The position numbers and the translations under genes were made by a program. This document shows positions 14,733-23,459 of a DNA stretch of 28,446 nt, piece after piece. Positions within the stretch are counted from its first letter, which is position 1; every line of letters starts with the position of its first letter. The notes below the pieces were generated by a model, which saw only the letters and a list, made by a program, of their open reading frames with translations, was not told the origin of the DNA and searched no databases. The stretch spans positions 1 to 28,446 of the forward strand of contig CAZBBX010000028.1 in NCBI GenBank assembly GCA_964490325.1. Direction: 5' to 3'. The DNA comes from DAOPJM01 sp964490325 (GTDB lineage: Bacteria > Bacillota > Clostridia > Christensenellales > CAG-138).

Positions 14733-16043
14733 TCACGCGTTCCAATATTGCGCCCTTTCGTCCAAGACGAAGGGCAGGTAGCTCCCCGCAGGCAGCGACT
14801 CGTGGGGGATGGCGACATAGCCGTCCGCATCGGGCGCCTCGCGCTCCGTGCGGCCGTACAGCATGCCGTCTTGCCATCCTTCGACCAAAAGCGTGAGGGG
14901 CTTGCACATAAATCGGGCGTTCCGTTCGGCGGCGACGTCCGCCTGCCGCTCCATCAGCTCCTCCAAGCGCTCCTGCTTGACCGCCTCGTCCACCTGCAGC
15001 GGCAGCTTGGCCGCCTCCGTTCCCTCCTCGGCGGAATACGCAAACGCGCCCACGCGGTCAAAAGGATGCTCGACAAGGAAGTCCATCAGCTCCCGAAACT
15101 GCGCGTCTGTCTCGCCGGGAAAGCCCACGAGAAAGGTCGTGCGCAGGGTGAAGTTTTGATAGTTTGCCGTAAGAACGTCCATTAAATGCAGGATGTGCGC
15201 CTTGTTGCCGCGCCTGTGCATCCTTAAAAGCAGCTCGTCGTTGATATGCTGCAGGGGAAGATCCAGATACGGCAGGATGGCGCGGCTGGACGCGATGACG
15301 TCAAGCAGCTCGGGCGTCACCGTGTCGGGATAGGTGTATAAAAGGCGGATGCGCTTGAGGGCGTCGATGCGATCCAAGCCCTTCAGCAGCGGTATGAGCT
15401 GCGGCGCACCATACAGATCCTTGCCGTAGCCCGACGTATCCTGCGCGATGACGTTCAGCTCGGTCACGCCTGCGTCGGCAAGCGCCTTTGCCTCGTCCCA
15501 AAGCTTTTCCATCGGTTCGCTGACCAAGGGACCGCGAATGAGCGGTATGGCACAGTAGGCGCAGCGGTTGCTGCAGCCGTCGCCGATGCGCAGATACGCA
15601 GAATACGGCGGCGTGGTCAGCACCCTCGGCTCGGCGCAGAGGGTGGGGATGCGCTTATTGGCGGCGGCAAACGGTTCGCCCTGCTTGCGCAGCGCCTCGA
15701 TAAGGAGGGTGGGCAGGCGGTCGTACTCGCGCACGCCCAGCAGGAGATCTGCCTCGGGCAGCGCCTCGGCAAGCTCGCCGCGATAGCGCTCGGACAGGCA
15801 GCCCGTCACGACCAGCAGCCTGCAGCGCCCCTGCTTTTTGTACTGCGCCATCTCAAGGATGGTGTTAATGGATTCCTGCTTGGCGGGTTCGATGAAGCCG
15901 CAGGTGTTGACGATCAAAATATCCGCCTTGGACGGCGTGTCGGTCAGCGTAAAGCCCGCTTTGACCAACAGCCCCAACATGCGTTCGCTGTCCACGCGAT
16001 TCTTTGCGCAGCCCAGTGAAACGACGCCTACGATGCCGCTCAT
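14733..16043 (-). CDS. rimO: Ribosomal protein S12 methylthiotransferase RimO
   Basis: A radical-SAM enzyme that adds a methylthio group to an Asp of ribosomal protein S12, 436 aa. The N-terminal UPF0004 domain has its three iron-sulfur cysteines (Cys12 in LGCAKN, Cys48 in NTCGFI, Cys82 in TGCLSERY). The radical-SAM cluster is Cys157-x3-Cys161-x2-Cys164 (GCSNRCAYCAIP). A C-terminal TRAM domain closes the protein. SLGCAKNRVDSE and IPLIRG favour RimO over the tRNA enzyme MiaB. Its start overlaps the ftsK stop by 4 bp (ATGA), typical of translational coupling. Confidence 0.95.
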   Translation of the reverse strand: MSGIVGVVSLGCAKNRVDSERMLGLLVKAGFTLTDTPSKADILIVNTCGFIEPAKQESINTILEMAQYKKQGRCRLLVVTGCLSERYRGELAEALPEADLLLGVREYDRLPTLLIEALRKQGEPFAAANKRIPTLCAEPRVLTTPPYSAYLRIGDGCSNRCAYCAIPLIRGPLVSEPMEKLWDEAKALADAGVTELNVIAQDTSGYGKDLYGAPQLIPLLKGLDRIDALKRIRLLYTYPDTVTPELLDVIASSRAILPYLDLPLQHINDELLLRMHRRGNKAHILHLMDVLTANYQNFTLRTTFLVGFPGETDAQFRELMDFLVEHPFDRVGAFAYSAEEGTEAAKLPLQVDEAVKQERLEELMERQADVAAERNARFMCKPLTLLVEGWQDGMLYGRTEREAPDADGYVAIPHESLPAGSYLPFVLDERAQYWNA

Positions 16044-18688
16044 TCCTCGTTTTCCTCTCCGTCCGTTGCCTCGATCTCCTCTGCTTCCTCGTCAGGCTCG
16101 TTAAAGCCGCTGCCCAGCTCACCGCCAAAGATGTCCTCGTACATGGCGCGGGTGATGAGCACCTTGCGCGGCTTACTGCCGTCAAAGCCCGAAACATAGT
16201 GATGCTGCTCCATGATGTCGATGAGGCGCGCTGCGCGGGCATAGCCCACGCGCAGACGACGCTGGATCATGGAGATGGAGGCCTGTCCGCTCTCCAAGAC
16301 GATGCGCACGCCCTCGCCCAGCAGCTCGTCCTCCTGCTTGCCCTCGCCAAACACGCCGCCCTGTGCGCCGCCCTTGGCGGAGCCGTTCATGTCGGCAATG
16401 ACGCTGCTGTCGAACTGCGGCTTTTCGGTGGAAGCAAAGTGAGCCGCCACGCGCTCGACCTCCTCGTCGGAGACGAACGCGCACTGCAGACGCACGGGCT
16501 TGCTTGCGCCGTTTGGATGAAACAGCATGTCGCCGCGGCCAAGCAGCTTCTCTGCGCCTGCGCTGTCCAAGATGATGCGCGAATCGATGGCGGAGCTGAC
16601 CGCAAACGCGCAGCGCGAGGGGATATTCGCCTTGATAAGCCCCGTGATGACGTCCGCACTGGGACGCTGCGTCGCCACGATCAGGTGGATGCCCGCTGCG
16701 CGGCCCAGCTGCGCCACGCGGCAGATGGCTTCCTCCACCTCGTCGGGCGCGACCATCATCAGATCCGCCAGCTCGTCGATGATGACGACCACCTTGGGCA
16801 GCTTTGTCGTGGGAAATTCCTGCAGCTCGTTGTAGCGCTTGAGGTCCCTTGCGCCCAGCTCGCTGAACTTTTTGTAGCGCGTCTCCATCTCGTTGACCGC
16901 CCAGCGCAGGGCGCTTGCGGCCTTCTTGGGATCGGTCACGACGGGGACGAGCAGCTGCGGCAGCGTGCCGAACACGGACAGCTCCACCTGCTTGGGATCG
17001 ATGAGGATGAGCTTGAGATCGGCGGGTCCCGACCTGTAGATCATGGACACGATGATGCTGTTGATGCACACGCTCTTGCCCGAACCCGTAGCGCCTGCGA
17101 TGAGCATATGCGGCATCTTGGCAAGGTCGGCTGTGACGATCTTGCCTGCGATGTCCTTGCCCAACGCCATGGTGACGGGGGACTTGGCGTCGCGGAACTC
17201 GTCGCTGTCGATGATGTCCCGAAGCAGCACGGTGGCGGCGTCCTTGTTGGGGATCTCGATGCCCACCGCCGCCTTGCCGGGGATGGGCGCCTCGATGCGC
17301 ACACGCTGCGCCGCCAACGCCATTGCAATGTCGTTGGACAGGGCGGTGATCTTGTTGACGCGGATGCCCGGCGCGGGCTGCAGCTCAAAGCGCGTCACCA
17401 CGGGGCCGACCACGATGTTGACGATCTTGGCCTGAATGTTGAAGCTTTCCAGTACCTCGATGAGATGCTCGCCCATCTCCCTTGGGCTGTCCGTGGGCTT
17501 TGCATAGGTCTCCCGCGGCTTATTGAGACAGTCGATGTCGGGGGGAACGTAGGCGGGCAGGCCACCCGTTTCGGGGATGATTAGATCGGGTATGGGGGCG
17601 TTGTCGTTGAGCTTTTCGTTTGCCGCGGGCTTGTCCATGTCGGCAAGCGGCTCATCAGGGCTTGCAGACGGTGCGGCAGGCGTTGTGACAGGGCCGCGCT
17701 GCGCCGCGTCCGTCGGCGCAAGCTTGCGCTTTGGACGCACCACCGCAACGGCGTCGGGCACGGGTCCCTCCTCCGGCACGGGCGTGGTATCGGTCAAAAC
17801 GGGCTTCGGCTTGGCGCTGCGCTTTTCCAGCCTGCCGCTCAGGGGCATGAAGGCGGGATCGGGCGCAGTGCTGCACACCGCGTCGTCGGGCACGGTGAAC
17901 GCCTCGTCGAAGGGGACATGATGGGACTTTTTCTTTGCGGCGGGCTTTTGCTCCCCGCCCAGCTGCTCGGTGTAAAGCTTCTTTTTCTCGCTGCGCGGCT
18001 CCGCAACGGGGATCTCGATCTCACTGTCCTCGTCATGCCGCTCAAAGGCGTCGTGGATGTTCTCACGGAACATGTCCGTGAAGGTCTTGAGGGAGAACTT
18101 GGTCAGCAGCAGCAGGCAGATGAGCAGGCCGCCCAGCAGCACCACCCAGCAGAGGGGCTTGCCGCCGATGACGAACAGGAAGTAGCACAACAGGCCGCCA
18201 ATGATCCCGCCGCCCTTGTTGGCGATGCTTGCATCGGACAAGGCCGCCGTGGTGACGTTGGAGATGTAGTTGGCAAGCGTTTCGTTGGCGCCGCCCTCCT
18301 TTTGATACGGGGTGACGGAGCTGATAAGGTGGACGAAGGCGATGATCAGGATGATGCAGATGACGACCACGAGCTTGCTGCCTGCGATGCGCTCCTGCTT
18401 GCTGGACGCAATGGAGATGACGCCCAGCAGCCCCATCAGCGGCGGCAGCGCATAGGCGACCATCCCCGTACCCGCGAACAGTCCAACGTGCAGGATGTGA
18501 CCCAAGCCCGCCGTCTGCGGCTGATACAGGTACAGTCCGATCAGCACAGCCAGCGCCAAGAGGATCACGCCCAAGATCTCCGAACCGATGCGTTCGGACA
18601 GAGGCCGCTTCTCTGCCGTCTTCTTTGCCTGCGGCTTTGTACTCGTTCCCTTCTTTTTTGCAGTGCTTGCTTTCTTCTTTGTCGCCAC
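16040..18688 (-). CDS. FtsK/SpoIIIE-family DNA translocase
   Basis: A membrane-anchored ATP-driven DNA pump of 882 aa, for chromosome segregation at the division or sporulation septum. The start is GTG at 18688 with AAAGGAG 9 bases upstream. It has a basic Lys-rich N terminus (1-30), four or five transmembrane helices (about 33-198), a charged Pro/Ala linker (200-400) and the RecA-like motor with Walker A GATGSGKS (Lys538) and Walker B VVVIIDELADLM. A C-terminal gamma winged helix (about 800-865, GQASISMIQRRLRVGYARAA) reads directional DNA sequences. Whether it acts as SpoIIIE or as a vegetative FtsK/SftA cannot be told, though the multi-helix N terminus resembles SpoIIIE. It is first in the operon, with its own promoter and a leader hairpin. 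Confidence 0.95.
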   Translation of the reverse strand: MATKKKASTAKKKGTSTKPQAKKTAEKRPLSERIGSEILGVILLALAVLIGLYLYQPQTAGLGHILHVGLFAGTGMVAYALPPLMGLLGVISIASSKQERIAGSKLVVVICIILIIAFVHLISSVTPYQKEGGANETLANYISNVTTAALSDASIANKGGGIIGGLLCYFLFVIGGKPLCWVVLLGGLLICLLLLTKFSLKTFTDMFRENIHDAFERHDEDSEIEIPVAEPRSEKKKLYTEQLGGEQKPAAKKKSHHVPFDEAFTVPDDAVCSTAPDPAFMPLSGRLEKRSAKPKPVLTDTTPVPEEGPVPDAVAVVRPKRKLAPTDAAQRGPVTTPAAPSASPDEPLADMDKPAANEKLNDNAPIPDLIIPETGGLPAYVPPDIDCLNKPRETYAKPTDSPREMGEHLIEVLESFNIQAKIVNIVVGPVVTRFELQPAPGIRVNKITALSNDIAMALAAQRVRIEAPIPGKAAVGIEIPNKDAATVLLRDIIDSDEFRDAKSPVTMALGKDIAGKIVTADLAKMPHMLIAGATGSGKSVCINSIIVSMIYRSGPADLKLILIDPKQVELSVFGTLPQLLVPVVTDPKKAASALRWAVNEMETRYKKFSELGARDLKRYNELQEFPTTKLPKVVVIIDELADLMMVAPDEVEEAICRVAQLGRAAGIHLIVATQRPSADVITGLIKANIPSRCAFAVSSAIDSRIILDSAGAEKLLGRGDMLFHPNGASKPVRLQCAFVSDEEVERVAAHFASTEKPQFDSSVIADMNGSAKGGAQGGVFGEGKQEDELLGEGVRIVLESGQASISMIQRRLRVGYARAARLIDIMEQHHYVSGFDGSKPRKVLITRAMYEDIFGGELGSGFNEPDEEAEEIEATDGEENEE

Positions 18689-18704
18689 GCGCCGTATCTC
18701 CTTT

Positions 18705-18724
18705 GCGCCGCCTCAAGGCGGCGC
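18705..18724 (-). promoter_or_regulatory. Strong leader hairpin upstream of the ftsK ribosome site
   Basis: A perfect 8-bp GC stem (arms 18705-18712 and 18717-18724) with a 4-base loop ends directly against AAAGGAG on the transcribed strand. No U-run follows, so it is not a terminator. It could limit ribosome access or stabilise the mRNA 5' end. Confidence 0.55.
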
Positions 18725-18747
18725 CTGTCCATATTCTTTCAATTTGC

Positions 18748-18776
18748 AGTATAGCACAAAACTCCCGCTTTGCCAA
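18748..18776 (-). promoter_or_regulatory. Promoter of the ftsK-rimO-pgsA-cinA-recA operon
   Basis: On the minus strand TTGGCA (18771-18776), a 17-base spacer and TATACT (18748-18753) preceded by TGC. The layout and sequence are nearly the same as those of the helicase promoter at 9764-9792. Confidence 0.7.
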
Positions 18777-18839
18777 GGGCAAGGAAAAGCTCGGATCCTA
18801 AGAGAAAGAAAAGTATGCGTGACCGTATGGGAGGAAAGG

Positions 18840-18878
18840 ATGACTTTTATCGTTGTATTTCCCGCGGGGTTGTGGTAA
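18840..18878 (+). CDS. Possible 12-residue leader peptide upstream of the DUF512 gene
   Basis: ATG at 18840 has a strong, well-spaced GGGAGG and encodes MTFIVVFPAGLW before TAA at 18876-18878. The next gene begins 9 bases later without a ribosome site, so translation of this peptide could feed ribosomes to it. A putative promoter overlaps this ORF, and transcripts starting there would lack it. It is too short for sequence evidence of selection. Confidence 0.3.
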   Translation: MTFIVVFPAGLW

Positions 18879-18881
18879 AGT
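18853..18881 (+). promoter_or_regulatory. Possible promoter giving a leaderless DUF512 mRNA
   Basis: TTGTAT (18853-18858), a 17-base spacer and TAAAGT (18876-18881) preceded by TGG. Only 6 bases separate the -10 from the ATG at 18888, so a start at the normal distance would fall on or next to the start codon. Confidence 0.4.
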
Positions 18882-18887
18882 AGTTGC

Positions 18888-20216
18888 ATGGAAAATATGG
18901 TCTTGCGCAAAGGGCAAACGATCACGGCGGTGGACGCAGGCGCTGCGGCTGCACGGGCAGGCGTGCGCGTGGGCGAAACGCTCCTTGCCATCAACGGCGA
19001 GGCGGTGGTGGATCTGATCGATTACGAGGCGCTCTGCGCCGAGACGGATCCCGTGCTGCTGCTGACGGACGAGCGGGGCGTTACCCGCAGCCTGCGCGTG
19101 GAGAAGGACGAGTGCGAGCCACTGGGCTTGGGCTTTGCCTCCTCGCTGATGAGCAGGGTGCGCAGCTGCAGGAACCGCTGCTTGTTCTGCTTCATCGATC
19201 AAATGCCCAAGGGGCTGCGGGACAGCCTCAGCGTCAAGGATGACGATTGGCGTTTGTCCTTTGTGATGGGCAACTACGTTTCCCTGACCAACGTGGACGA
19301 TGCGGAGTTTTCGCGCATCCTGCGCCGACGGGTCAGCCCCCTGTATGTCTCCGTGCACGCCACCGACCCCGCGCTGCGCGTACGCCTGATGCGCAATCCT
19401 CAGGCGGGACGGCTGATGGAGCGGCTTACGGCGCTTCGGGACGCGGGACTGCGCTTTCATGCGCAGTTCGTGCTCTGTCCCGGGCTCAACGACGGGGAGG
19501 CGCTCATCGAAAGCCTCAACACGCTCAAGACCTTGGAGCCCGCCTGCCTGTCCATCGCGTTGGTACCCGTGGGGCTGACGCGTTTTCGCGAGGGACTGTA
19601 CCCCCTGCGCGGCTACACGGCGGAGGAAGCGGCGCACTGCATCGATCTGATCACGGCGTTTGCAGGCGCTTGGACGAACGAGTACGACGAGCCGCTGGTG
19701 CAGCTTTCGGACGAGTGGTATCTGCTTGCGGGACGAGCGCTGCCGCCTGCAAAGGCATACGGCGACTATCCGCAGATCGAAAACGGCGTGGGGCTGCTGC
19801 GCCTGTTCGAGGAGGACTTTTTAGAGGCGCTGTCACGCATTCGTCCCCGCCGTTCGGCGTTTCGCGTGGACATGGCGGGAGGAACGGCGGCAAACGCTTT
19901 CTTTCAAAAGCTGTATGCCCAGCTGCCCGCTTACGGCGTGACGATCGAGCTGCACCCCATCGAAAACCGCTTCTTTGGCGGGAACGTGCATGTGGCGGGT
20001 TTGGTCACGGGGAGCGATCTGATCGAACAGCTTACGGGCAAGCTGACAAGCGGGGAGCTGCTTTTACCCGCGAACATGCTGCGCGAGAACGATCGGGTGT
20101 TCTTGGACGATCGGACGGTGGAGGACGTGGAAATGGCGCTGTCCGTTCGCATTACGAGCTTCCGCGACGGGACGGAGCTTATCGAACGCCTGTTTTTACA
20201 GGACGAAAATTCATAA
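18888..20216 (+). CDS. DUF512 family protein with PDZ and radical-SAM-like domains
   Basis: A 442-aa protein of the conserved DUF512 family, common in Clostridia and almost always beside der. The N terminus (about 5-75) is PDZ-like (AGVRVGETLLAING). Cys94-x3-Cys98-x2-Cys101 (CRNRCLFC) followed by FIDQMPKG and KDDDWRLSF resembles a radical-SAM [4Fe-4S] site, and the C-terminal DUF512 domain includes DMAGGTAANAFF. The substrate is unknown; context with Der suggests ribosome maturation or a linked stress function, which is inference. There is no Shine-Dalgarno sequence before the ATG at 18888 or the in-frame ATG at 18897. Der follows 53 bp downstream, so the two are probably co-transcribed. It is divergent from ftsK. 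Confidence 0.9.
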   Translation: MENMVLRKGQTITAVDAGAAAARAGVRVGETLLAINGEAVVDLIDYEALCAETDPVLLLTDERGVTRSLRVEKDECEPLGLGFASSLMSRVRSCRNRCLFCFIDQMPKGLRDSLSVKDDDWRLSFVMGNYVSLTNVDDAEFSRILRRRVSPLYVSVHATDPALRVRLMRNPQAGRLMERLTALRDAGLRFHAQFVLCPGLNDGEALIESLNTLKTLEPACLSIALVPVGLTRFREGLYPLRGYTAEEAAHCIDLITAFAGAWTNEYDEPLVQLSDEWYLLAGRALPPAKAYGDYPQIENGVGLLRLFEEDFLEALSRIRPRRSAFRVDMAGGTAANAFFQKLYAQLPAYGVTIELHPIENRFFGGNVHVAGLVTGSDLIEQLTGKLTSGELLLPANMLRENDRVFLDDRTVEDVEMALSVRITSFRDGTELIERLFLQDENS

Positions 20217-20269
20217 AACACAGACCTGCGTCGGCGGCATGAACGCGGCGCGGCAAGGAGTATAGTACT

Positions 20270-21604
20270 ATGGCGAAACCTTTGGTAGCGATCGTGGGAC
20301 GACCCAACGTGGGCAAGTCCACGCTCTTTAACCGTCTCATCGGCCGCAGACTGGCCATCGTGGAGGACACCCCCGGCGTGACCCGCGACCGCATCTATGG
20401 CGATGCGGACTGGCTCACACACGAGTTCACCCTCATCGACACAGGCGGCATCGATCCCACGGGGCAGGATCCCATCACCGTGCAGATGCGCCTGCAGGCG
20501 GAGCTGGCGGTCGAGACGGCGGACGTCATCCTCTTTTTGGTGGACGGCCGCGAGGGGCTCACAAGCGCGGACTATGAGGTCGCGGAGCTTTTGCGGCGCA
20601 GCAAAAAGCCCATCGTGCTGGGTGTCAACAAGCTGGACGCACCCAAGTTCCACGAGGCGGCTTACGAGTTTTACGCATTGGGCTTGGGCGAGCCCTTCAT
20701 CATCTCGGCGGGACAGGGTCTGGGCTTAGGCGATCTATTGGACGCCGTCTGCGAAAACTTTGACGAACACGAGGCGGCCGAGGACACGGGACACATCAAC
20801 ATCGCGGTCGTGGGCAAGCCCAACGTGGGCAAGTCCAGTCTGGTCAATGCCCTGCTTGGGCAGGAGCGCTGCATCGTGTCCGACATCCCGGGCACCACCC
20901 GCGACGCCATCGACACGCCCTTTTCCCGCGACGGCAAGGAGTATGTCTTGGTGGACACCGCAGGCATCCGCAGAAAGCGCGCGGTCGAGGACGAGACCAT
21001 TGAGCGCTACAGCGTCATCCGCTCCTTGGCGGCGGTGCGCCGTGCGGACGTGGTGCTCATCGTGGTGGACGCAAGCGAAGAGTTGAGCGAGCAGGACGTC
21101 AAGATCGCAGGCTATGTGCATGAGGAGGGCAAGCCCTCGGTGCTGATCGTCAACAAGTGGGACCTCATCGAGAAGGACACCCACACCATGGAACGCTTCA
21201 AGAAGGCCATGCAGGTCGATCTGGCGTTCATGAGCTATGTACCCTTCCTGTTCCTGTCTGCCAAGAGCGGACAGCGCGTGGGCAGGATCTTGGACGAAGC
21301 CAACGCCGTCTATGCGCAGTCCGTGCGCCGCGTGCCCACGGGAGCGCTCAACGACGTATTGGGCGAGGCCGTCAGCGTCACGGAGCCGCCCGCCTTGAGC
21401 GGCAAGCGTCTCAAGCTCTACTATGCCACGCAGGTGAGCGTGCAGCCGCCCACCTTCGTCATCTTTGTCAACGACGAAGCGCTGCTGCATTTCTCCTATC
21501 GAAGGTATCTGGAGAATTACTTCCGCAAGGCGTTCGGCTTTGCGGGTACGCCCATACGTCTCCTGTTCCGCAACAGGAAGCGGGAGGAGGAGAAGCAGCC
21601 GTAG
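20270..21604 (+). CDS. der: Ribosome biogenesis GTPase Der (EngA)
   Basis: An essential double-GTPase of 444 aa that helps mature the 50S subunit. Two Era-like G domains are complete: G1 GRPNVGKS (10-17) with DTPGVTRDR, DTGGID and NKLD, then G1 GKPNVGKS (about 183-190) with DIPGTTRDA, DTAGIRRK and NKWDLI. The C-terminal KH-like domain (about 350-444) includes FVIFVND and SYRRYLENYFRKAFGF. AAGGAG lies 9 bases before the ATG. It stands between the DUF512 gene and plsY, a common clostridial order. Confidence 0.97.
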   Translation: MAKPLVAIVGRPNVGKSTLFNRLIGRRLAIVEDTPGVTRDRIYGDADWLTHEFTLIDTGGIDPTGQDPITVQMRLQAELAVETADVILFLVDGREGLTSADYEVAELLRRSKKPIVLGVNKLDAPKFHEAAYEFYALGLGEPFIISAGQGLGLGDLLDAVCENFDEHEAAEDTGHINIAVVGKPNVGKSSLVNALLGQERCIVSDIPGTTRDAIDTPFSRDGKEYVLVDTAGIRRKRAVEDETIERYSVIRSLAAVRRADVVLIVVDASEELSEQDVKIAGYVHEEGKPSVLIVNKWDLIEKDTHTMERFKKAMQVDLAFMSYVPFLFLSAKSGQRVGRILDEANAVYAQSVRRVPTGALNDVLGEAVSVTEPPALSGKRLKLYYATQVSVQPPTFVIFVNDEALLHFSYRRYLENYFRKAFGFAGTPIRLLFRNRKREEEKQP

Positions 21605-21651
21605 AGGGCTAACGGCAAAGCGACTCTTAAGGGGAAGGAGACGGTGCGCAC

Positions 21652-22281
21652 ATGAATCTGCAAACCTTGGCGATCGCGGCGATCCTTGGCTATTTCGTGG
21701 GGAACGCGCAGACCTCGCTGATCATCAGCAGGCTGCGCTTTCACGACGACGTACGAAAGTACGGCAGCGGAAACGCAGGCGCCACCAATATGTATCGCGT
21801 GTACGGACGCTTGGGCGGCGTGGCGACCTTCTTGGGCGATGCGCTCAAGTGCGTCATTGGCGTTTTGATCGGCCGCTTGGTCGGCGCGACGCTTGGGATC
21901 ACGGGGGACGCTTCTTTGGATACGGCGTTGGGCGGCTACATGGCGGGGCTGTTCGTCACGGTGGGGCACTGCTGGCCCGTGCTGTTCGGGTTTCGCGGCG
22001 GCAAGGGCGCGGCGGCTTCGTTTGCGTATGCGTGGCTGGTGTTTTGGCCGGGCGCGTTGGCAATGACCGTGGCGGGCGTGGGGATCTACCTCTTAACGCA
22101 TCGCATGTCAATGGTGTCGCTGGGCTGCGGCCTTATCTTCGTCATCCTTACGTTGGTTTTCGGCGCGGCAAGACCGTACCTGTGGATCTTCGTGTGCTTG
22201 GATGTGCTGATCGTTTTTATTCGGCATATCGACAATATTCGCCGCCTCATCCGCGGCGAGGAAAAGCCCATCCGCGAATAA
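21652..22281 (+). CDS. plsY: Acyl-phosphate:glycerol-3-phosphate acyltransferase PlsY
   Basis: An integral membrane enzyme of 209 aa that makes lysophosphatidic acid, the first step of phospholipid synthesis, from acyl-phosphate made by PlsX. PlsY motifs are present: GSGNAGATN (38-46), the central HCWPVLFGFRGGKGAA block and a further conserved loop near the C terminus. Five or more hydrophobic helices are visible. AAGGAG lies 11 bases before the ATG. It is 47 bp after der and likely in the same transcript. With pgsA it gives two phospholipid-synthesis genes in the window. Confidence 0.95.
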   Translation: MNLQTLAIAAILGYFVGNAQTSLIISRLRFHDDVRKYGSGNAGATNMYRVYGRLGGVATFLGDALKCVIGVLIGRLVGATLGITGDASLDTALGGYMAGLFVTVGHCWPVLFGFRGGKGAAASFAYAWLVFWPGALAMTVAGVGIYLLTHRMSMVSLGCGLIFVILTLVFGAARPYLWIFVCLDVLIVFIRHIDNIRRLIRGEEKPIRE

Positions 22282-22325
22282 AGCCCGACGGGGGCAAAAT
22301 ATCCGCGTTTTCTAAAAAATAATGC

Positions 22326-22354
22326 TTGCAAAGCGCGTTTCGTTGTGGTAATAT
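22326..22354 (+). promoter_or_regulatory. Promoter of rpmB
   Basis: TTGCAA (22326-22331), a 17-base spacer and TAATAT (22349-22354) preceded by TGG. The leader is about 30 bases and ends in AAGGAGG. Confidence 0.65.
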
Positions 22355-22390
22355 CAGTCTGTTTGATTTTTAGGCAAGGAGGTGGACTGC

Positions 22391-22582
22391 ATGGGTAAGT
22401 ACTGTGAAGTTTGCAATAAGGGGAGCATGTCCGGCAATTTGGTCAGCCATTCCAACCGCAAGACCAAGCGCAGCTGGGCGCCGAACGTGCAGACGGTGCA
22501 TGTGCTCGTAGACGGCAGACCGCAGAAGATGAACGTGTGTACGCGTTGCCTGCGTTCGGGCAAGGTCGTCCGCAGCATCTGA
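22391..22582 (+). CDS. rpmB: 50S ribosomal protein L28
   Basis: A 63-aa ribosomal protein of the large subunit. It starts MGKYCEVCNKG and keeps the SHSNRKTKRSWAPN block typical of L28. It is the zinc-binding form: Cys5-x2-Cys8 pairs with Cys50-x2-Cys53. The ATG at 22391 is chosen because AAGGAGG precedes it at good distance; an in-frame GTG at 22382 overlaps that ribosome site. It is monocistronic, with its own promoter and terminator. Confidence 0.96.
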   Translation: MGKYCEVCNKGSMSGNLVSHSNRKTKRSWAPNVQTVHVLVDGRPQKMNVCTRCLRSGKVVRSI

Positions 22583-22595
22583 CCTTTCGTTTCTC

Positions 22596-22627
22596 AAAAA
22601 ACTGCCACCCCTGCGGTGGCTTTTTTT
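22596..22627 (+). terminator. Terminator of rpmB
   Basis: GCCACC (22604-22609) pairs with GGTGGC (22615-22620) around a 5-base loop, with an A-run before and seven T after. Confidence 0.85.
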
Positions 22628-22662
22628 CATCCGCAAAAGTTACAGGGGAGATAGGACAAGGC

Positions 22663-23400
22663 ATGGTCATCACAAGCAGACACAACGAGAAAATTCAGGC
22701 GCTGCTTCGCCTAAAGGACGCGGCGGGTCGGCGCGAGAGCGGCCTGCACTGCATCGAAGGCGATAAGCTCGTCAGGGACGCGGCAAAGAGCGGTGCTTCC
22801 CTGGCGTGTGTCTACTTGGAGGAGGGCTGTGAGCAGCTTGCGCCCGCAGGCGTACCCGTACAGCTCGTCAGCCGTTCCGTGCTGGAGGCCGTCTCCACCG
22901 TCAAGACCCCGCAGCACCTTATCGCCACCGTCGTCACACCGAAGCTGACCCTGCCCGCAAGCTTCCCAACGGGGCTGATCGTGGCGTTGGATCGGCTGCA
23001 GGACGCGGGCAACGTGGGGACCATCATTCGCACGGCGGACGCCTTGGGCGCAGCTGCCGTGCTGCTTTCCCCCGACTGTGCCGACCCCTTTTCCCCGCGC
23101 ACGCTGCGCGCCGCCATGGGCAGTCAGTACCATCTGCCACTGTACGAAGCGCCGCTCACCGAGGCGCTGCCAATGCTTTCGGCGCAGGGCTTCCTCTGCC
23201 TTTGCGGACACCTTAGGGGGGAGGAGACCCTCCCCGAAAAGCGCGATAGGATGGTGCTGGTCGTGGGCAACGAGGGAGCGGGCGTGTCGGACGAAACGGC
23301 GGCGCTCTGCACATTGTATCGCCTGCCCATGCGCGGCAAGGCGGAGTCGCTCAACGCGGCGGTCTTTGCGGCGCTCCTTATGCAGCGCCTGCTTTCCTGA
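22663..23400 (+). CDS. SpoU/TrmH-family RNA 2'-O-methyltransferase
   Basis: A 245-aa enzyme that transfers a methyl group from S-adenosylmethionine to a ribose 2'-OH in rRNA or tRNA. The N-terminal ~95 residues form the SpoU substrate-binding domain (LHCIEGDKLVRDA). The C-terminal SPOUT knot has all three motifs: NVGTIIRTADALGA (about 116), VLVVGNEGAGVS (about 197) and LPMRGKAESLNAAVF (about 222). The exact RNA target is not evident. A GGGGAG-type ribosome site stands about 13 bases before the ATG. It lies just past the rpmB terminator, and I saw no strong promoter for it, so read-through from rpmB may contribute. Confidence 0.92.
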   Translation: MVITSRHNEKIQALLRLKDAAGRRESGLHCIEGDKLVRDAAKSGASLACVYLEEGCEQLAPAGVPVQLVSRSVLEAVSTVKTPQHLIATVVTPKLTLPASFPTGLIVALDRLQDAGNVGTIIRTADALGAAAVLLSPDCADPFSPRTLRAAMGSQYHLPLYEAPLTEALPMLSAQGFLCLCGHLRGEETLPEKRDRMVLVVGNEGAGVSDETAALCTLYRLPMRGKAESLNAAVFAALLMQRLLS

Positions 23401-23459
23401 GCTTTTACAGCTTATTTTACGAAGTTTCACCTTTGCGCCACAACTTTTCATTTTTCCCA

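Noticed and set aside
14723..14830. 36-residue N-terminal extension of PgsA
   Set aside because: It overlaps rimO, lacks family similarity, and the ATG at 14722 has AAAGGAG in front.
16004..17584. Open plus-strand frame of 526 codons
   Set aside because: It is antisense to the conserved motor region of ftsK/spoIIIE. Its composition (many His, Asp, Leu, Arg) is what GC-rich coding DNA gives when read backwards, and it has no ribosome site.
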